The notes under the pieces: generated by a model | What the model was told of the DNA's origin: nothing | Databases searched by the model: none | The model's input: the letters and a program-made list of their open reading frames with translations, nothing else | NCBI GenBank assembly: GCA_016342495.1 | Contig: JAEIOG010000049.1 | Span: forward strand, 1 to 35,143 | Direction of reading: 5' to 3' | DNA from: Phycisphaerae bacterium | GTDB lineage: Bacteria > Planctomycetota > Phycisphaerae > Sedimentisphaerales > SM23-30 | Length of the DNA: 35,143 nt | Part shown: piece after piece, positions 25,681 through 34,167 of the stretch | How positions within the stretch are numbered: position 1 is the first letter of the stretch | How the letters are laid out: each line of letters opens with the position of its first letter | Made by a program: the position numbers and the translations under genes

Positions 25681-26165
25681 GATTTGTCCTTATTTGTTGT
25701 TACTGTTTTTATATTATAGCCGCATTTAACCTCAATATTCACCTTTAAATGTTTTTTTTTGGTTTAACTTCGATATAGTTGATGGTTTTTGGCCTGTTTT
25801 TTTATTCAGAATATTTTTAGACCGGATTTACAGGATAAACAGGATAACAGCTCCGCAGCTGTAAAGCCTTTACTTTCAAGAATTTAAAGAAGATAAAGCT
25901 ACACTGGTATTTATTTAAATATTGCCATAAGCCGATAGATACAACTTTCCCGGAGCTTTAGTCTTGAGTAATCATGCCTTAATGGCAAAATGGCAGGCAA
26001 GGTCTGGTATTAATAGCCATAGAATATAACTCTATGATAAACAGGTTTATATAAACAGCAGCTAAGTGACGATTCTAAGGTCATAGTTGTCGATTCTGTT
26101 AATCCTGTCTCAAGTTCTTATTTTTTATCATCTTTTTGGGATAATTACCATTTGTTTAATATCTG
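25681..26165. other. Intergenic region with inverted ACAGGAT repeats
   Basis: No gene seen. It contains a 9-nt tandem, ACAGGATAA twice (from 25830). A hairpin ACAGCT-CCGC-AGCTGT sits at 25847-25862. A degenerate inverted copy of the first motif lies at 26093-26108 (14 of 16 bases matching). The stretch between, 25863-26092, has no recognisable signal. Confidence 0.5.
25713..25741 (-). promoter_or_regulatory. Tentative promoter of the msr fusion gene
   Basis: Consensus -10 TATAAT on the minus strand (25713-25718), 17-nt spacer and a poor -35 TGAATA (25736-25741). The start would be about 25 nt before the ATG. Confidence 0.3.
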
Positions 26166-26195
26166 TTGACTTACAGTAGCTTTTAATGCTATTAT
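26166..26195 (+). promoter_or_regulatory. Promoter of the GT2 gene, possibly giving a leaderless mRNA
   Basis: -35 TTGACT (26166-26171), 18-nt spacer and -10 TATTAT (26190-26195), each one base off consensus. The start would fall at 26202-26204, on the ATG at 26204. There is no ribosome-binding site before that ATG. Confidence 0.5.
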
Positions 26196-26203
26196 TTGAC
26201 ACT

Positions 26204-26965
26204 ATGGCAGATGATAAAGATATAAAAAACAAGGTGCTACTGGCAATACCGGTCTATAATGAGCAGCAGTATATCAATGATGTTCTCGATGAGGTTGCCC
26301 ATTATATCGATAATGTTTTGGTTATCAATGATGGCAGCAATGATGCCAGTGGAGCCATCCTCGATGCCAGAACCGATATTAATATCATAACTCGCGCGAA
26401 AAACTGTGGTTATGGCCAAAGTATGATTGATGCTTTCACCTTTGCCAAAGCCCATGATTTCAATTGGGTTATCACCATGGATTGCGACCTTCAGCATGAA
26501 CCGGTGCAAATACCTGATTTCATTGAGCGAATTATCAGAGATGATGTCGATGTGATCAGCGGTTCACGTTATCTGCATCATCTTCCGGAATCTACAGTGC
26601 CGCCTGATCGCAAAAACATCAATAAACAGTTAACGCTACTGCTGAATCAAAAATTTGATTTGAATATAACCGATGCCTTTTGCGGGTTTAAGGCTTATCG
26701 CACCTCGGCGGTACTGAGGCTGCCTTTAACTGAGCAGGGTTATGCCTTTCCGATGCAGTTCTGGGCATTTATGCAATGTTCCGGTCTGAAAATGTGTGAA
26801 ATCCCGGTTAGTTTGATTTATAATGATCCCAACCGTTCTTTTGGGGGCGAACTTGATGATGCCAAAACCAGAATGGACCATTATATGCAAGTCTTAAATC
26901 AGGCTGTGAACGATTGCCTTAAGCTCAAAGCCAGCTGTGGAACTTGCCGTTGTCAAAATAAATAA
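26204..26965 (+). CDS. Glycosyltransferase family 2 protein
   Basis: 253-residue GT-A fold enzyme resembling dolichyl-phosphate mannose/polyprenyl-phosphate glycosyltransferases. Visible motifs are the nucleotide-sugar start 'LLAIPVYNEQ', 'VLVINDGSNDASG', the metal-binding DxD in 'MDCDLQHEP' and 'VISGSRYLHH'. There is no C-terminal membrane anchor, so it is probably cytoplasmic or membrane-associated. I chose the ATG at 26204 because the upstream promoter would start there; an ATG at 26186 would lie over that promoter. It is followed after 25 nt by the BshC-like gene in the same direction, so they probably form an operon. Donor and acceptor are unknown. Confidence 0.9.
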   Translation: MADDKDIKNKVLLAIPVYNEQQYINDVLDEVAHYIDNVLVINDGSNDASGAILDARTDINIITRAKNCGYGQSMIDAFTFAKAHDFNWVITMDCDLQHEPVQIPDFIERIIRDDVDVISGSRYLHHLPESTVPPDRKNINKQLTLLLNQKFDLNITDAFCGFKAYRTSAVLRLPLTEQGYAFPMQFWAFMQCSGLKMCEIPVSLIYNDPNRSFGGELDDAKTRMDHYMQVLNQAVNDCLKLKASCGTCRCQNK

Positions 26966-26990
26966 TTTTAATAGCATCATAATCCAAGCA

Positions 26991-28580
26991 ATGCAAAAGC
27001 CCTCATCAAAATTCAATATCGCCAAACCCATCGGCCATGGCCAGGTTGTAGTTCAGCCGGATGGTTCTGATCTTGGCGGTCAGTTATTGTCCAATATCGC
27101 CACCTTATCCAGCGATAAAACCATCGCCAATATCCCCCTGGCCCAATTACGCCATAAGGCTAAAGCTGAACTGTTGGCCAAGGCCTTAGATTATACTGCT
27201 GGGCATATCCAAAATATTTCTATTGATAAGCCAATGATTGTAACCGGTCATCAATGTCAATTCTGGCATTGCGGCATAATCGCCAAATACATCACCGGCG
27301 CTTTATTAGCCAAGGCAGAAGCTGGTTGCTTTATTAATCTGGTGCTGGACCATGACCTTGTTGGCCAGGTGCAGCTGCGCTGGCCGCAAATGAGTGATGC
27401 CCAGATGAAAATGCATCATATACCATTAAATCAGATTGACCCTGATTTGCCGGCTCAACTGCAAACTATAAGTTCCGGCCAGATAAAAGATTTTGTATCT
27501 GCCATCGATTCGCAAATAGATCCTGATATGGCCCAATGGCCTCAGCTTGGCGCCCAGATTCTAGCTGCCGGGGCTCGAGCCGGAACCATTAGTGACTTTT
27601 TCGCTTTATTGAATCGTTCAATTGCCGCGGCAAACTCAATCCATTGGCTGGACTTGCCGGTTTCGGCGATGACTGAAAGCGAAAGTTTTGCATTATTTAC
27701 CGCTGAGATGCTGGTTAATGCTGATACTGCCTGGCAAAGATATAATGATGCGATTAAATTTGGAAAACAAAACCAAAGCAATCATCATCTGGTCCCGGAA
27801 TTAATTAGTATCGAAGATAAACTGGAAATGCCTTTCTGGATAATTGATAATAATCGCCGCCACCGTTTATTTCTCAGGCAGCAGGATAATATTATTCAGC
27901 TGGGCACCTTAAGCCAGAACATGTACAGCATTTGCCGGGTCAATAGCAAGAGTACCGCAGCAATTGCCCGGGAATTATTAGCCAGTAATATTCAGATTCG
28001 ACCCCGGGCACTAACTTTGACCGCATTTGCCCGGCTGTTTTTAGCTGATCAATTCATTCATGGCATCGGTGGTGCCTATTATGATTTGCTGACTGACCAT
28101 TTTATCGAAAATTATTATGGAATCAAGCCCCCGGGTTTTGTTTGTGTTTCAGCGACCATGCAATTATTTGCTGATAAATATCAAAACGGTGCCGATGCCT
28201 TATCTCTCTATCGACAAGCTCGACATCATTGCCGGGATTTCAATTATAATCCTCAGCGATATAGAGATTTAACGGTTTTTAATCCGATAATCCACGAGCT
28301 TTTATCCCAGCGGCAGGCGGCAATAGAGTTAAATGACCAGTTAAAATCCCAACAGGCCAGCTCTAGTACTCGCAGTTTGCAATTCCAGCGAATCAAAGAG
28401 CTCAATCGGCAGCTAACTGCGCTATTACCCGATATCAAGGCTAAATTGCAGGCCGCATCAGATCAGGCCAGCCAGAATGCCGCTGCCATGGCGATAGCAA
28501 ATGATCGGGAATATTTCTTTGGACTCTTTAACCCAGCTCAGCTTGGCTTGCTGGAAGCTAAGATCAGAGAATTGTTATAA
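26991..28580 (+). CDS. BshC-like protein (putative cysteine-adding enzyme relative)
   Basis: 529-residue protein. The N-terminal third resembles BshC, the last enzyme of bacillithiol synthesis: 'PMIVTGHQCQFWHCGIIAKY' corresponds to its TGQQ/GPLY motif and 'NLVLDHDLVG' to its DHD motif. A later block, 'PRALTLTAFARLFLADQFIH' then 'GIGGAYYDLLTDHF', is as I recall it characteristic of planctomycete homologues. The C-terminus is a charged coiled coil. The ATG at 26991 has no clear ribosome-binding site; an in-frame GTG at 26937 would overlap the glycosyltransferase gene. It may add cysteine or another amino acid to a sugar product of its neighbour. This is inference; true bacillithiol synthesis is not shown. 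Confidence 0.7.
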   Translation: MQKPSSKFNIAKPIGHGQVVVQPDGSDLGGQLLSNIATLSSDKTIANIPLAQLRHKAKAELLAKALDYTAGHIQNISIDKPMIVTGHQCQFWHCGIIAKYITGALLAKAEAGCFINLVLDHDLVGQVQLRWPQMSDAQMKMHHIPLNQIDPDLPAQLQTISSGQIKDFVSAIDSQIDPDMAQWPQLGAQILAAGARAGTISDFFALLNRSIAAANSIHWLDLPVSAMTESESFALFTAEMLVNADTAWQRYNDAIKFGKQNQSNHHLVPELISIEDKLEMPFWIIDNNRRHRLFLRQQDNIIQLGTLSQNMYSICRVNSKSTAAIARELLASNIQIRPRALTLTAFARLFLADQFIHGIGGAYYDLLTDHFIENYYGIKPPGFVCVSATMQLFADKYQNGADALSLYRQARHHCRDFNYNPQRYRDLTVFNPIIHELLSQRQAAIELNDQLKSQQASSSTRSLQFQRIKELNRQLTALLPDIKAKLQAASDQASQNAAAMAIANDREYFFGLFNPAQLGLLEAKIRELL

Positions 28581-28888
28581 ATGCAAGTTCTAATCTATTT
28601 CTCACCTCGATTAGTTATCCTGAATTTTAATCTGGTATTTAACAAAGTAATTTTGCGGAAGGTTATATATGGGGTCTGCTTTCTAGGGCTGTTATAGAGT
28701 TGATCGACAGCTTTGTCAAGTTTTTTGGGCTAGTTCTGTTGAAATCTATGCCGGTTATTATTAAAGGGATAACTATTAATCTTATCATTATTACTGCCGT
28801 ATATTTCTAAAGTAATTGTAAAGATTTTAGCAAAATCACATTTTTTAAGTTGAATACGAAATCCAAAAAGGGTAGTTTATATTCAGCT
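28581..28888. other. Intergenic region, nothing recognised
   Basis: AT-rich 300-nt stretch before the UbiA gene. No gene, strong hairpin terminator or convincing promoter pair was found, although the following operon must start here. Confidence 0.5.
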
Positions 28889-28890
28889 AT

Positions 28891-28894
28891 GGAG
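28891..28894 (+). promoter_or_regulatory. Shine-Dalgarno site supporting a GTG start
   Basis: GGAG 7 nt before the GTG at 28902. The nearby ATGs at 28889 and 28895 are out of frame, so the UbiA gene should start with GTG. Confidence 0.7.
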
Positions 28895-28901
28895 ATGAAT
28901 T

Positions 28902-29876
28902 GTGCAAAAGGTCAAAACATTCATATATAATTATATTAAGTCAATGCGACTGTATTATGCTTTCGTTACCGGAATCTCCGGTTGGCTGGGTGTGGCTTTT
29001 TACAAATTTATCTTTCCCGGACAGGTCGATGCCTGCAGGTTAATAATAGTGCTGACAATTCTTTTTTTAAGCTGGGGAATTAATCAAATCGTCAATGATT
29101 ACCTGGGCCTGAAAGAAGACCGCATCAATGCCCCCAATCGCCCGATGGTCAATGGCTCACTTGCCATAAAACCGGCGATGACTTTAACCGCGATTTTATT
29201 ATCAATAGCTATATTTATATCATACCTGCTGAATCCACTGGCGGTAATTCCGATTGTTGCCGGGATATTACTTAATATTTTATATGAATACGCCAAGGCT
29301 TTTTCATTAATGGGCAATATTGTTTTTGGGGTGATGATTGCTATGTGCCCGGCCTATGGCTTCCTGGCCTGTGGGCCTGCGCCGCAACCCTTATTAACAG
29401 TTAATAGAATATCTGTTTTGATTCTGGTTGCGATATTAAATGGCCTGATGACCTTCTATACCTATTTTAAGGATCATACAGGTGACAAACAGGCTGGCAA
29501 AAAAACATTTATTGTCAAATATGGAATTGATAAAGCCCGGCGGGCCGGCGTTGTTGGTGCTTTTGTAACAATATTTGCCTTGTTTGGTCTTATTTATATA
29601 AACTGGCTGCCAGTTGAAGATATTTTATTTAAACATACTTTTATCTTTTGCATGGCCGTGACTTTCTTTTTGCAGTGCTGGACAGCATATCTTTATTTTG
29701 TCTATCCTCAGGGCCAGCGGACCTATTTCAGTCTGGTAACCAATTTCAGGGCCTGTATCGCCGGACAATGCGCATTAATTGCCATCTTTAATGGTGAACT
29801 TGCCCTGTATCTGCTAATTGCCAGTTATATCCTTGTTGGTTTTTTGTTTAATGCTTATACGGATGCAAAATCATGA
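28902..29876 (+). CDS. UbiA family prenyltransferase
   Basis: 324-residue integral membrane enzyme with about eight or nine hydrophobic segments. The first Asp-rich prenyl-diphosphate motif appears as 'VNDYLGLKEDRINAPNRP' (ND-x5-6-D spacing, second half D-x-x-N). The second is 'YFKDHTGDKQAGKKTF'. Both match the UbiA superfamily, closest in style to the chlorophyll/homogentisate and geranylgeranylglyceryl-phosphate branch. It would transfer an isoprenoid chain to an acceptor at the cytoplasmic membrane. The start is a GTG with a good GGAG site. The stop overlaps the radical SAM start by 4 nt. First gene of the six-gene cluster; acceptor unknown. Confidence 0.9.
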   Translation: MQKVKTFIYNYIKSMRLYYAFVTGISGWLGVAFYKFIFPGQVDACRLIIVLTILFLSWGINQIVNDYLGLKEDRINAPNRPMVNGSLAIKPAMTLTAILLSIAIFISYLLNPLAVIPIVAGILLNILYEYAKAFSLMGNIVFGVMIAMCPAYGFLACGPAPQPLLTVNRISVLILVAILNGLMTFYTYFKDHTGDKQAGKKTFIVKYGIDKARRAGVVGAFVTIFALFGLIYINWLPVEDILFKHTFIFCMAVTFFLQCWTAYLYFVYPQGQRTYFSLVTNFRACIAGQCALIAIFNGELALYLLIASYILVGFLFNAYTDAKS

Positions 29877-31141
29877 AAAATATAACAGGCTTTGGAAAAT
29901 TCGTGATCTACTCCAGAATCGCTTTACATGTTTGCATTATATATTTATTTAAAGTCAAGCCGTGGCAATATCCCCGGTTTTTAAGACGGGCTTTCATTCT
30001 TTTAATGTCTTTCAGACATAATGCAGTCGTAAAAGTTTTCAATGGCTATAAACTCCAATTATACTTACCGGCCTATCCCTGCCGGGCTTTCTTTTATGCC
30101 CTGGACAGTAAATTATTAAAAACCCCGCCCGGGCCGATAACGATTGTTTTTTCCATGACCAAGGCATGTAGCTATAAATGCCCGCATTGCTATCAAAAAA
30201 AGGATGGCGGCCCCGATCTACAGGAACAAAAACTTATCGAGACCCTGATTAATGTCAGAGACAAAGGGGTGGCGATGTTTGATATTGAAGGCGGAGAGCC
30301 CTTCCTGCGTTTTGAACGCTTATTGAATTTAATCAAAGCTCTGGATTCCAGGTCAGAAATATGGGTTAATACCACCGGTATGCATGTAGATAAAAATAAC
30401 CTGACTGCTTTGCAGGCAAATGGATTATTTGGGTTAATGATTTCAATACATTCCCCTGATCGAAAAATCCATGATGACTTTACCGGTATCGCTGGCTCAT
30501 TTGAGACAGCCTGCCAGGCGATCAAATTATGTAAAGATCTTGATTTAGTTGTATCAATCAATAGCGTCTTAGCAGAACAGGAAATTAACGATGGCAAACT
30601 TAATGATTTAATGGAGCTGGCAAAATCGCTGAAAGCTGATTTTGTTCAATTAATTCATCCCAAGCCCTCAGGACTTTGGTTGGATAAATCAGATCATATG
30701 CAAAACGATAAGAGTTTTATTACAGATGTTCAGCAGCAGCATTTACTGTACAATTCAAAAGCAAAGCAGTTTTATCCCGCCCTGGCAGCCCAGGTATTTG
30801 AAGAAAGAAAAACAGGATTTGGCTGTACCGCTGGAGCTGTTGACCGGTTTTATGTAAATGCCACCGGGGAGATACAGCCTTGTGAATTTCTGAATATATC
30901 ATTCGGCAATGTCAATATTGAAGATTTTGATGTGATTTATAATCGGATGCGATCATATTTTAATAATCCATGTCAAGACTGGTTATGCTGCACGCAGGCT
31001 CAGAGCATATCGGAGATAATAAAAAAATATGAGTTACAGGCAACACCCCTGCCATGGCAATATACCCAGGAATTAATCAAAACCTGGGATAGAGGCCCCC
31101 AAACTCCTTTGTATAAAAAACTGGGAATATATAAAAAATGA
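29873..31141 (+). CDS. Radical SAM protein with SPASM-like C-terminus
   Basis: 422-residue enzyme. A hydrophobic/basic N-terminus (1-50, possibly membrane-associating) precedes the radical SAM core. The 4Fe-4S motif is C99-x3-C103-x2-C106 (CSYKCPHC), followed by the SAM-binding 'GGEP' at 140-143. The C-terminal part holds further cysteines ('GFGCTAG', 'GEIQPCEF', 'PCQDWLCC') in SPASM-like arrangement for auxiliary clusters. Such enzymes modify peptides or small substrates by radical chemistry. The 4-nt overlaps with UbiA and the lipid kinase indicate tight co-translation. Substrate unknown; acting on a lipid or prenylated intermediate is inferred from neighbours. Confidence 0.9.
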   Translation: MKNITGFGKFVIYSRIALHVCIIYLFKVKPWQYPRFLRRAFILLMSFRHNAVVKVFNGYKLQLYLPAYPCRAFFYALDSKLLKTPPGPITIVFSMTKACSYKCPHCYQKKDGGPDLQEQKLIETLINVRDKGVAMFDIEGGEPFLRFERLLNLIKALDSRSEIWVNTTGMHVDKNNLTALQANGLFGLMISIHSPDRKIHDDFTGIAGSFETACQAIKLCKDLDLVVSINSVLAEQEINDGKLNDLMELAKSLKADFVQLIHPKPSGLWLDKSDHMQNDKSFITDVQQQHLLYNSKAKQFYPALAAQVFEERKTGFGCTAGAVDRFYVNATGEIQPCEFLNISFGNVNIEDFDVIYNRMRSYFNNPCQDWLCCTQAQSISEIIKKYELQATPLPWQYTQELIKTWDRGPQTPLYKKLGIYKK

Positions 31142-32037
31142 AATTAATATTAAATCCTGCCTCAAAATCTGGTAAGGGAAAAAAGTATTGGGCATTGTGG
31201 CAGGAAAAATTAAATAAGATGCAAATTGATTTCCGCAGCAATGAAACCGAATCGCTGCAACATGCTTACAATTTAGCCAAAGATTCTAATGAGAATGTGA
31301 TAGCAGTCGGCGGCGATGGAACAATTAATCAGGTAATCAATGGCCTTATGACAGCGGAAAACACAAAAAGTATGGGCGTGCTCTATGCCGGAACAAGCCC
31401 GGATTTTTGCCGGTTCCATAATATCCCGATTCAACCTGAAAAAGCATTGCGGTGCTTGCTGGATAATAAAAAGAAAATGGTTGATGTTATTGAAATTTTA
31501 TATAAGGATAAAGATAAGTCAGTATCAGCTTATTTTGCCTGCAGCTGCAATATTGGTTTAGGCGCTGATATTGCCCGCTTCGCCAATAAATGGAGAAAAG
31601 TATTTGGAGATTGCATCGGAACCGGATTAGGGGTTATCAAAACCATTCTGGCCAACAAAACCTTTAACTCAAGTTTAACTATAGATAATAAAGAATATGT
31701 ATTTGCCCGAACGAATCATATTTTCATTGTCAAAAACCCATTTATCGCTTCAGGATTAAAACTAAATCTGAATATAGAACCTGATGATGGAAGGATGTTT
31801 GTAGTGCTAATACATGACTTGAACAGATTAAAACTATTGAGTGTTTTAAGGCATTTATATTCAGGCAAGATAGTTAAAAATGATAAGATTTTTATTAAAG
31901 AATGCAGGGAAGTATCTGTCAACACCTGCCCGATTAAAGAAATTGAATTTGATGGCGACCCCCAGGGATTCACCAAAATGACAGCAAAAATAATCCCTGG
32001 CAAACTTTCATTAATTTGTGGACAAAACAATGCATGA
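31138..32037 (+). CDS. Diacylglycerol/sphingosine kinase-like lipid kinase
   Basis: 299-residue soluble kinase of the DAGK catalytic family. Motifs are 'NPASKSGKG' near the start and the nucleotide-binding 'AVGGDGTINQVINGL' (58-72 region). The acidic end motif is 'IEFDGDPQG'. The third motif, normally GTxNDFAR, is here 'GTSPDFCRF', so Asn is replaced by Pro while Asp and Arg remain. It would phosphorylate a hydroxyl on a lipid, typically diacylglycerol or a long-chain base. The ATG overlaps the radical SAM stop by 4 nt. Possible alternative: a catalytically altered homologue. The context with an alpha-oxoamine synthase makes a sphingoid-type substrate conceivable. Confidence 0.88.
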   Translation: MKLILNPASKSGKGKKYWALWQEKLNKMQIDFRSNETESLQHAYNLAKDSNENVIAVGGDGTINQVINGLMTAENTKSMGVLYAGTSPDFCRFHNIPIQPEKALRCLLDNKKKMVDVIEILYKDKDKSVSAYFACSCNIGLGADIARFANKWRKVFGDCIGTGLGVIKTILANKTFNSSLTIDNKEYVFARTNHIFIVKNPFIASGLKLNLNIEPDDGRMFVVLIHDLNRLKLLSVLRHLYSGKIVKNDKIFIKECREVSVNTCPIKEIEFDGDPQGFTKMTAKIIPGKLSLICGQNNA

Positions 32038-32974
32038 GATAGATTGTATAAACTCTATATTGAAGAATTTCAAAAGATCACCCGATCAGAAAAATGATCC
32101 ATTTCAAAGTGATGCCGAAATCCTGGATATCAATGGTGAGCTTTTTGGCATAACCATGGATGAATTCTCTTCTGGAGAAGATATGTTTGATGTCGATGAT
32201 TTATTCAAACTGGGAAAGAACTTAGCGGTCGCTACTATTTCAGATTTACTGGCAGTGTCATGTACCCCGGCCTTTTTCATGCATTCGATTGTTTATCCTG
32301 CTGATAATCATAATTTTGCCCCGGGGATCGCAGCGGGGATAAAAAACATATTAGACCAGTGTAATTGCTTTTTAATTGGCGGAGACCTGGGTCAATCTGC
32401 CAGCTGGCATTATACCGCCGTAGTATTTGGAACATTCAAAACCTGTAAGCCAACCACCAGAATCATCCCACATCATCAGCAGGATTTATGGATAACCGGA
32501 ACCCTTGGTGATGCGAATTTAAGTGCCCTGACAGGTTTACCCACTCCGGAATTTGAACTTCGTTTAGAGCAGGCCGATATGATAAAGCAATGCGCAAATG
32601 CCTGCATTGATACCAGTGGTGGGCTTATAGAGAGTTTGTGGACTTTGAAAGATCTTAACCCTGGTATAAGTTTTTACATAAATTCAGAATCCATACCTTA
32701 TGACAAAAGCGTTTTAGATTTTTGTGCAAAAGAAGAATTTCCTAAAGAAGCATTCTTATTTGGGGGTGCCGGTGAATATGAATTACTTTTTACAACTGAT
32801 TTTGCTATTGAGATTGCCGGATGCCGAAAAATCGGCACAATAAAACCTACTGGTAAATCGCAATTATTTTGGGATAATAAACCAATAAACAAACCACCTG
32901 CTGATCCAAGAGAATTTATCAATAGAGAACAGTATATCCAGAAAATCATGGAGGATGTTAAGCAATGTCTGTAG
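32030..32974 (+). CDS. ThiL/PurM-like (AIR synthase-related) kinase
   Basis: 314-residue protein of the PurM/ThiL superfamily. The fold's motifs are seen but altered: 'ATISDLLAVSCTPAFFMHSI' (ThiL AVSDLAAMG-like), 'LIGGDLGQSA' (GGDT in ThiL), 'CIDTSGGL' (D-x-SDGL) and 'GGAGEYELLF' (usually GGGEDYELLF). ThiL phosphorylates thiamine monophosphate using ATP; the altered motifs and the neighbours suggest another substrate. The ATG at 32030 overlaps the lipid kinase stop by 8 nt; an in-frame GTG at 32018 is an equal alternative. The downstream reductase gene overlaps its stop by 10 nt. No signal or membrane segment. Confidence 0.8.
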   Translation: MHEIDCINSILKNFKRSPDQKNDPFQSDAEILDINGELFGITMDEFSSGEDMFDVDDLFKLGKNLAVATISDLLAVSCTPAFFMHSIVYPADNHNFAPGIAAGIKNILDQCNCFLIGGDLGQSASWHYTAVVFGTFKTCKPTTRIIPHHQQDLWITGTLGDANLSALTGLPTPEFELRLEQADMIKQCANACIDTSGGLIESLWTLKDLNPGISFYINSESIPYDKSVLDFCAKEEFPKEAFLFGGAGEYELLFTTDFAIEIAGCRKIGTIKPTGKSQLFWDNKPINKPPADPREFINREQYIQKIMEDVKQCL

Positions 32975-34167
32975 ATACTGATATTTTATTTTCTCCTTTA
33001 ATATTACAGAATATAACGATTCCCAATCGAATCATTCGATCAGCGACTTATGAAGGGATGGCTGATGCCAATGGTTATCCTCAGCAGGGACTTGGTAATC
33101 TTTATGCTGATTTAGCCCAAAACGGTGCCGGAGCTATAATCACAGGTTTCTGCTATATTTCAAAGCAAGGCAGGGCAATGCAGCCCCGGCAATGCGGCAT
33201 TGATAACGATGACAAAATAAAACCATGGAATGCTGTTGTAAACCAGGCTAAGAAAGCTAATCCCCAAACACCTTTATTTATGCAAATTGCCCATACCGGC
33301 AGACAGACACTAAAAAAATTCACCAGAGAAACAGTCTTTGGTGCTTCAAATAAAAAATGCATCTATTTCAGGCAAAAAGTCAAAACGCTCACCGAAAGTG
33401 AAATTTCCATTATTATCAATGATTTTGTCTATGCCGCAGTGCGAGCCAAAAAGGCCGGATTTGATGGCATTCAAATCCATGGGGCCCATGGCTACCTGAT
33501 TCACCAGTTCTTATCGCCTTATACCAATAACCGGACAGATAAATGGGCTGATGGAACCCTGCTACTAAAGGAAATATTAGAATCAATCAAACAAAACTGC
33601 CGCGATGATTTTCCAATTCTGCTAAAACTCAGCCATAGCGATGACAGGGGCCTTAATATCAGAGACACAATTAATACAATCATGCAAATTGAACATTTAA
33701 CCGATGCCGTTGAAATCAGTTATGGCACCATGGAATATGCATTAAATATTATCAGAGGTGACTGTCCGGTCGATGTCATTTTACAAGTTAACCCAATGTT
33801 CAAGAATCTCCCGAAAATTATAAAGAAAATCGGAAAAACTTTCTTCTTACAGAAATATCTCTCTAAAATCATCCCTTATATAAACAATTATAATCTTGAT
33901 GCCGCTACCAAAATCAATCGGCAGGTTAATATCCCGGTGATAGCTGTTGGCGGTATTCGAAATGTAAATGATATGGTTGATATAACTAATCAGCATAAAG
34001 CTGATGCTATTTCGCTTTGTCGACCATTTATCTGCGAGCCGGACCTTGTCAGTAATATCAGGCAAGGCCTTTACCTGAAATCAAAATGTATCAATTGCAA
34101 TTTATGTTCAATATATTGCGACAGCACCAATCAATTGAAATGTTATGCTGCGGGAGCAAAAAAATGA
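32965..34167 (+). CDS. NADH:flavin oxidoreductase, Old Yellow Enzyme family
   Basis: 400-residue FMN TIM-barrel reductase. The fold opens with 'LFSPLILQNITIPNRIIRSA'. The active-site pair H172/H175 is in 'IHGAHGYLIHQFLSP', and the phosphate-binding part is 'VIAVGGIRNVNDM'. After the barrel is a cysteine cluster C375, C378, C381, C385 and C393 (CINCNLCSIYC), resembling the 4Fe-4S-binding region of the 2,4-dienoyl-CoA reductase subgroup, but the protein stops there without the FAD/NAD domain. It would reduce an activated C=C bond. GGAGG (about 32949) precedes the ATG. It shares ATGA with the oxoamine synthase start. Confidence 0.92.
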   Translation: MSVDTDILFSPLILQNITIPNRIIRSATYEGMADANGYPQQGLGNLYADLAQNGAGAIITGFCYISKQGRAMQPRQCGIDNDDKIKPWNAVVNQAKKANPQTPLFMQIAHTGRQTLKKFTRETVFGASNKKCIYFRQKVKTLTESEISIIINDFVYAAVRAKKAGFDGIQIHGAHGYLIHQFLSPYTNNRTDKWADGTLLLKEILESIKQNCRDDFPILLKLSHSDDRGLNIRDTINTIMQIEHLTDAVEISYGTMEYALNIIRGDCPVDVILQVNPMFKNLPKIIKKIGKTFFLQKYLSKIIPYINNYNLDAATKINRQVNIPVIAVGGIRNVNDMVDITNQHKADAISLCRPFICEPDLVSNIRQGLYLKSKCINCNLCSIYCDSTNQLKCYAAGAKK

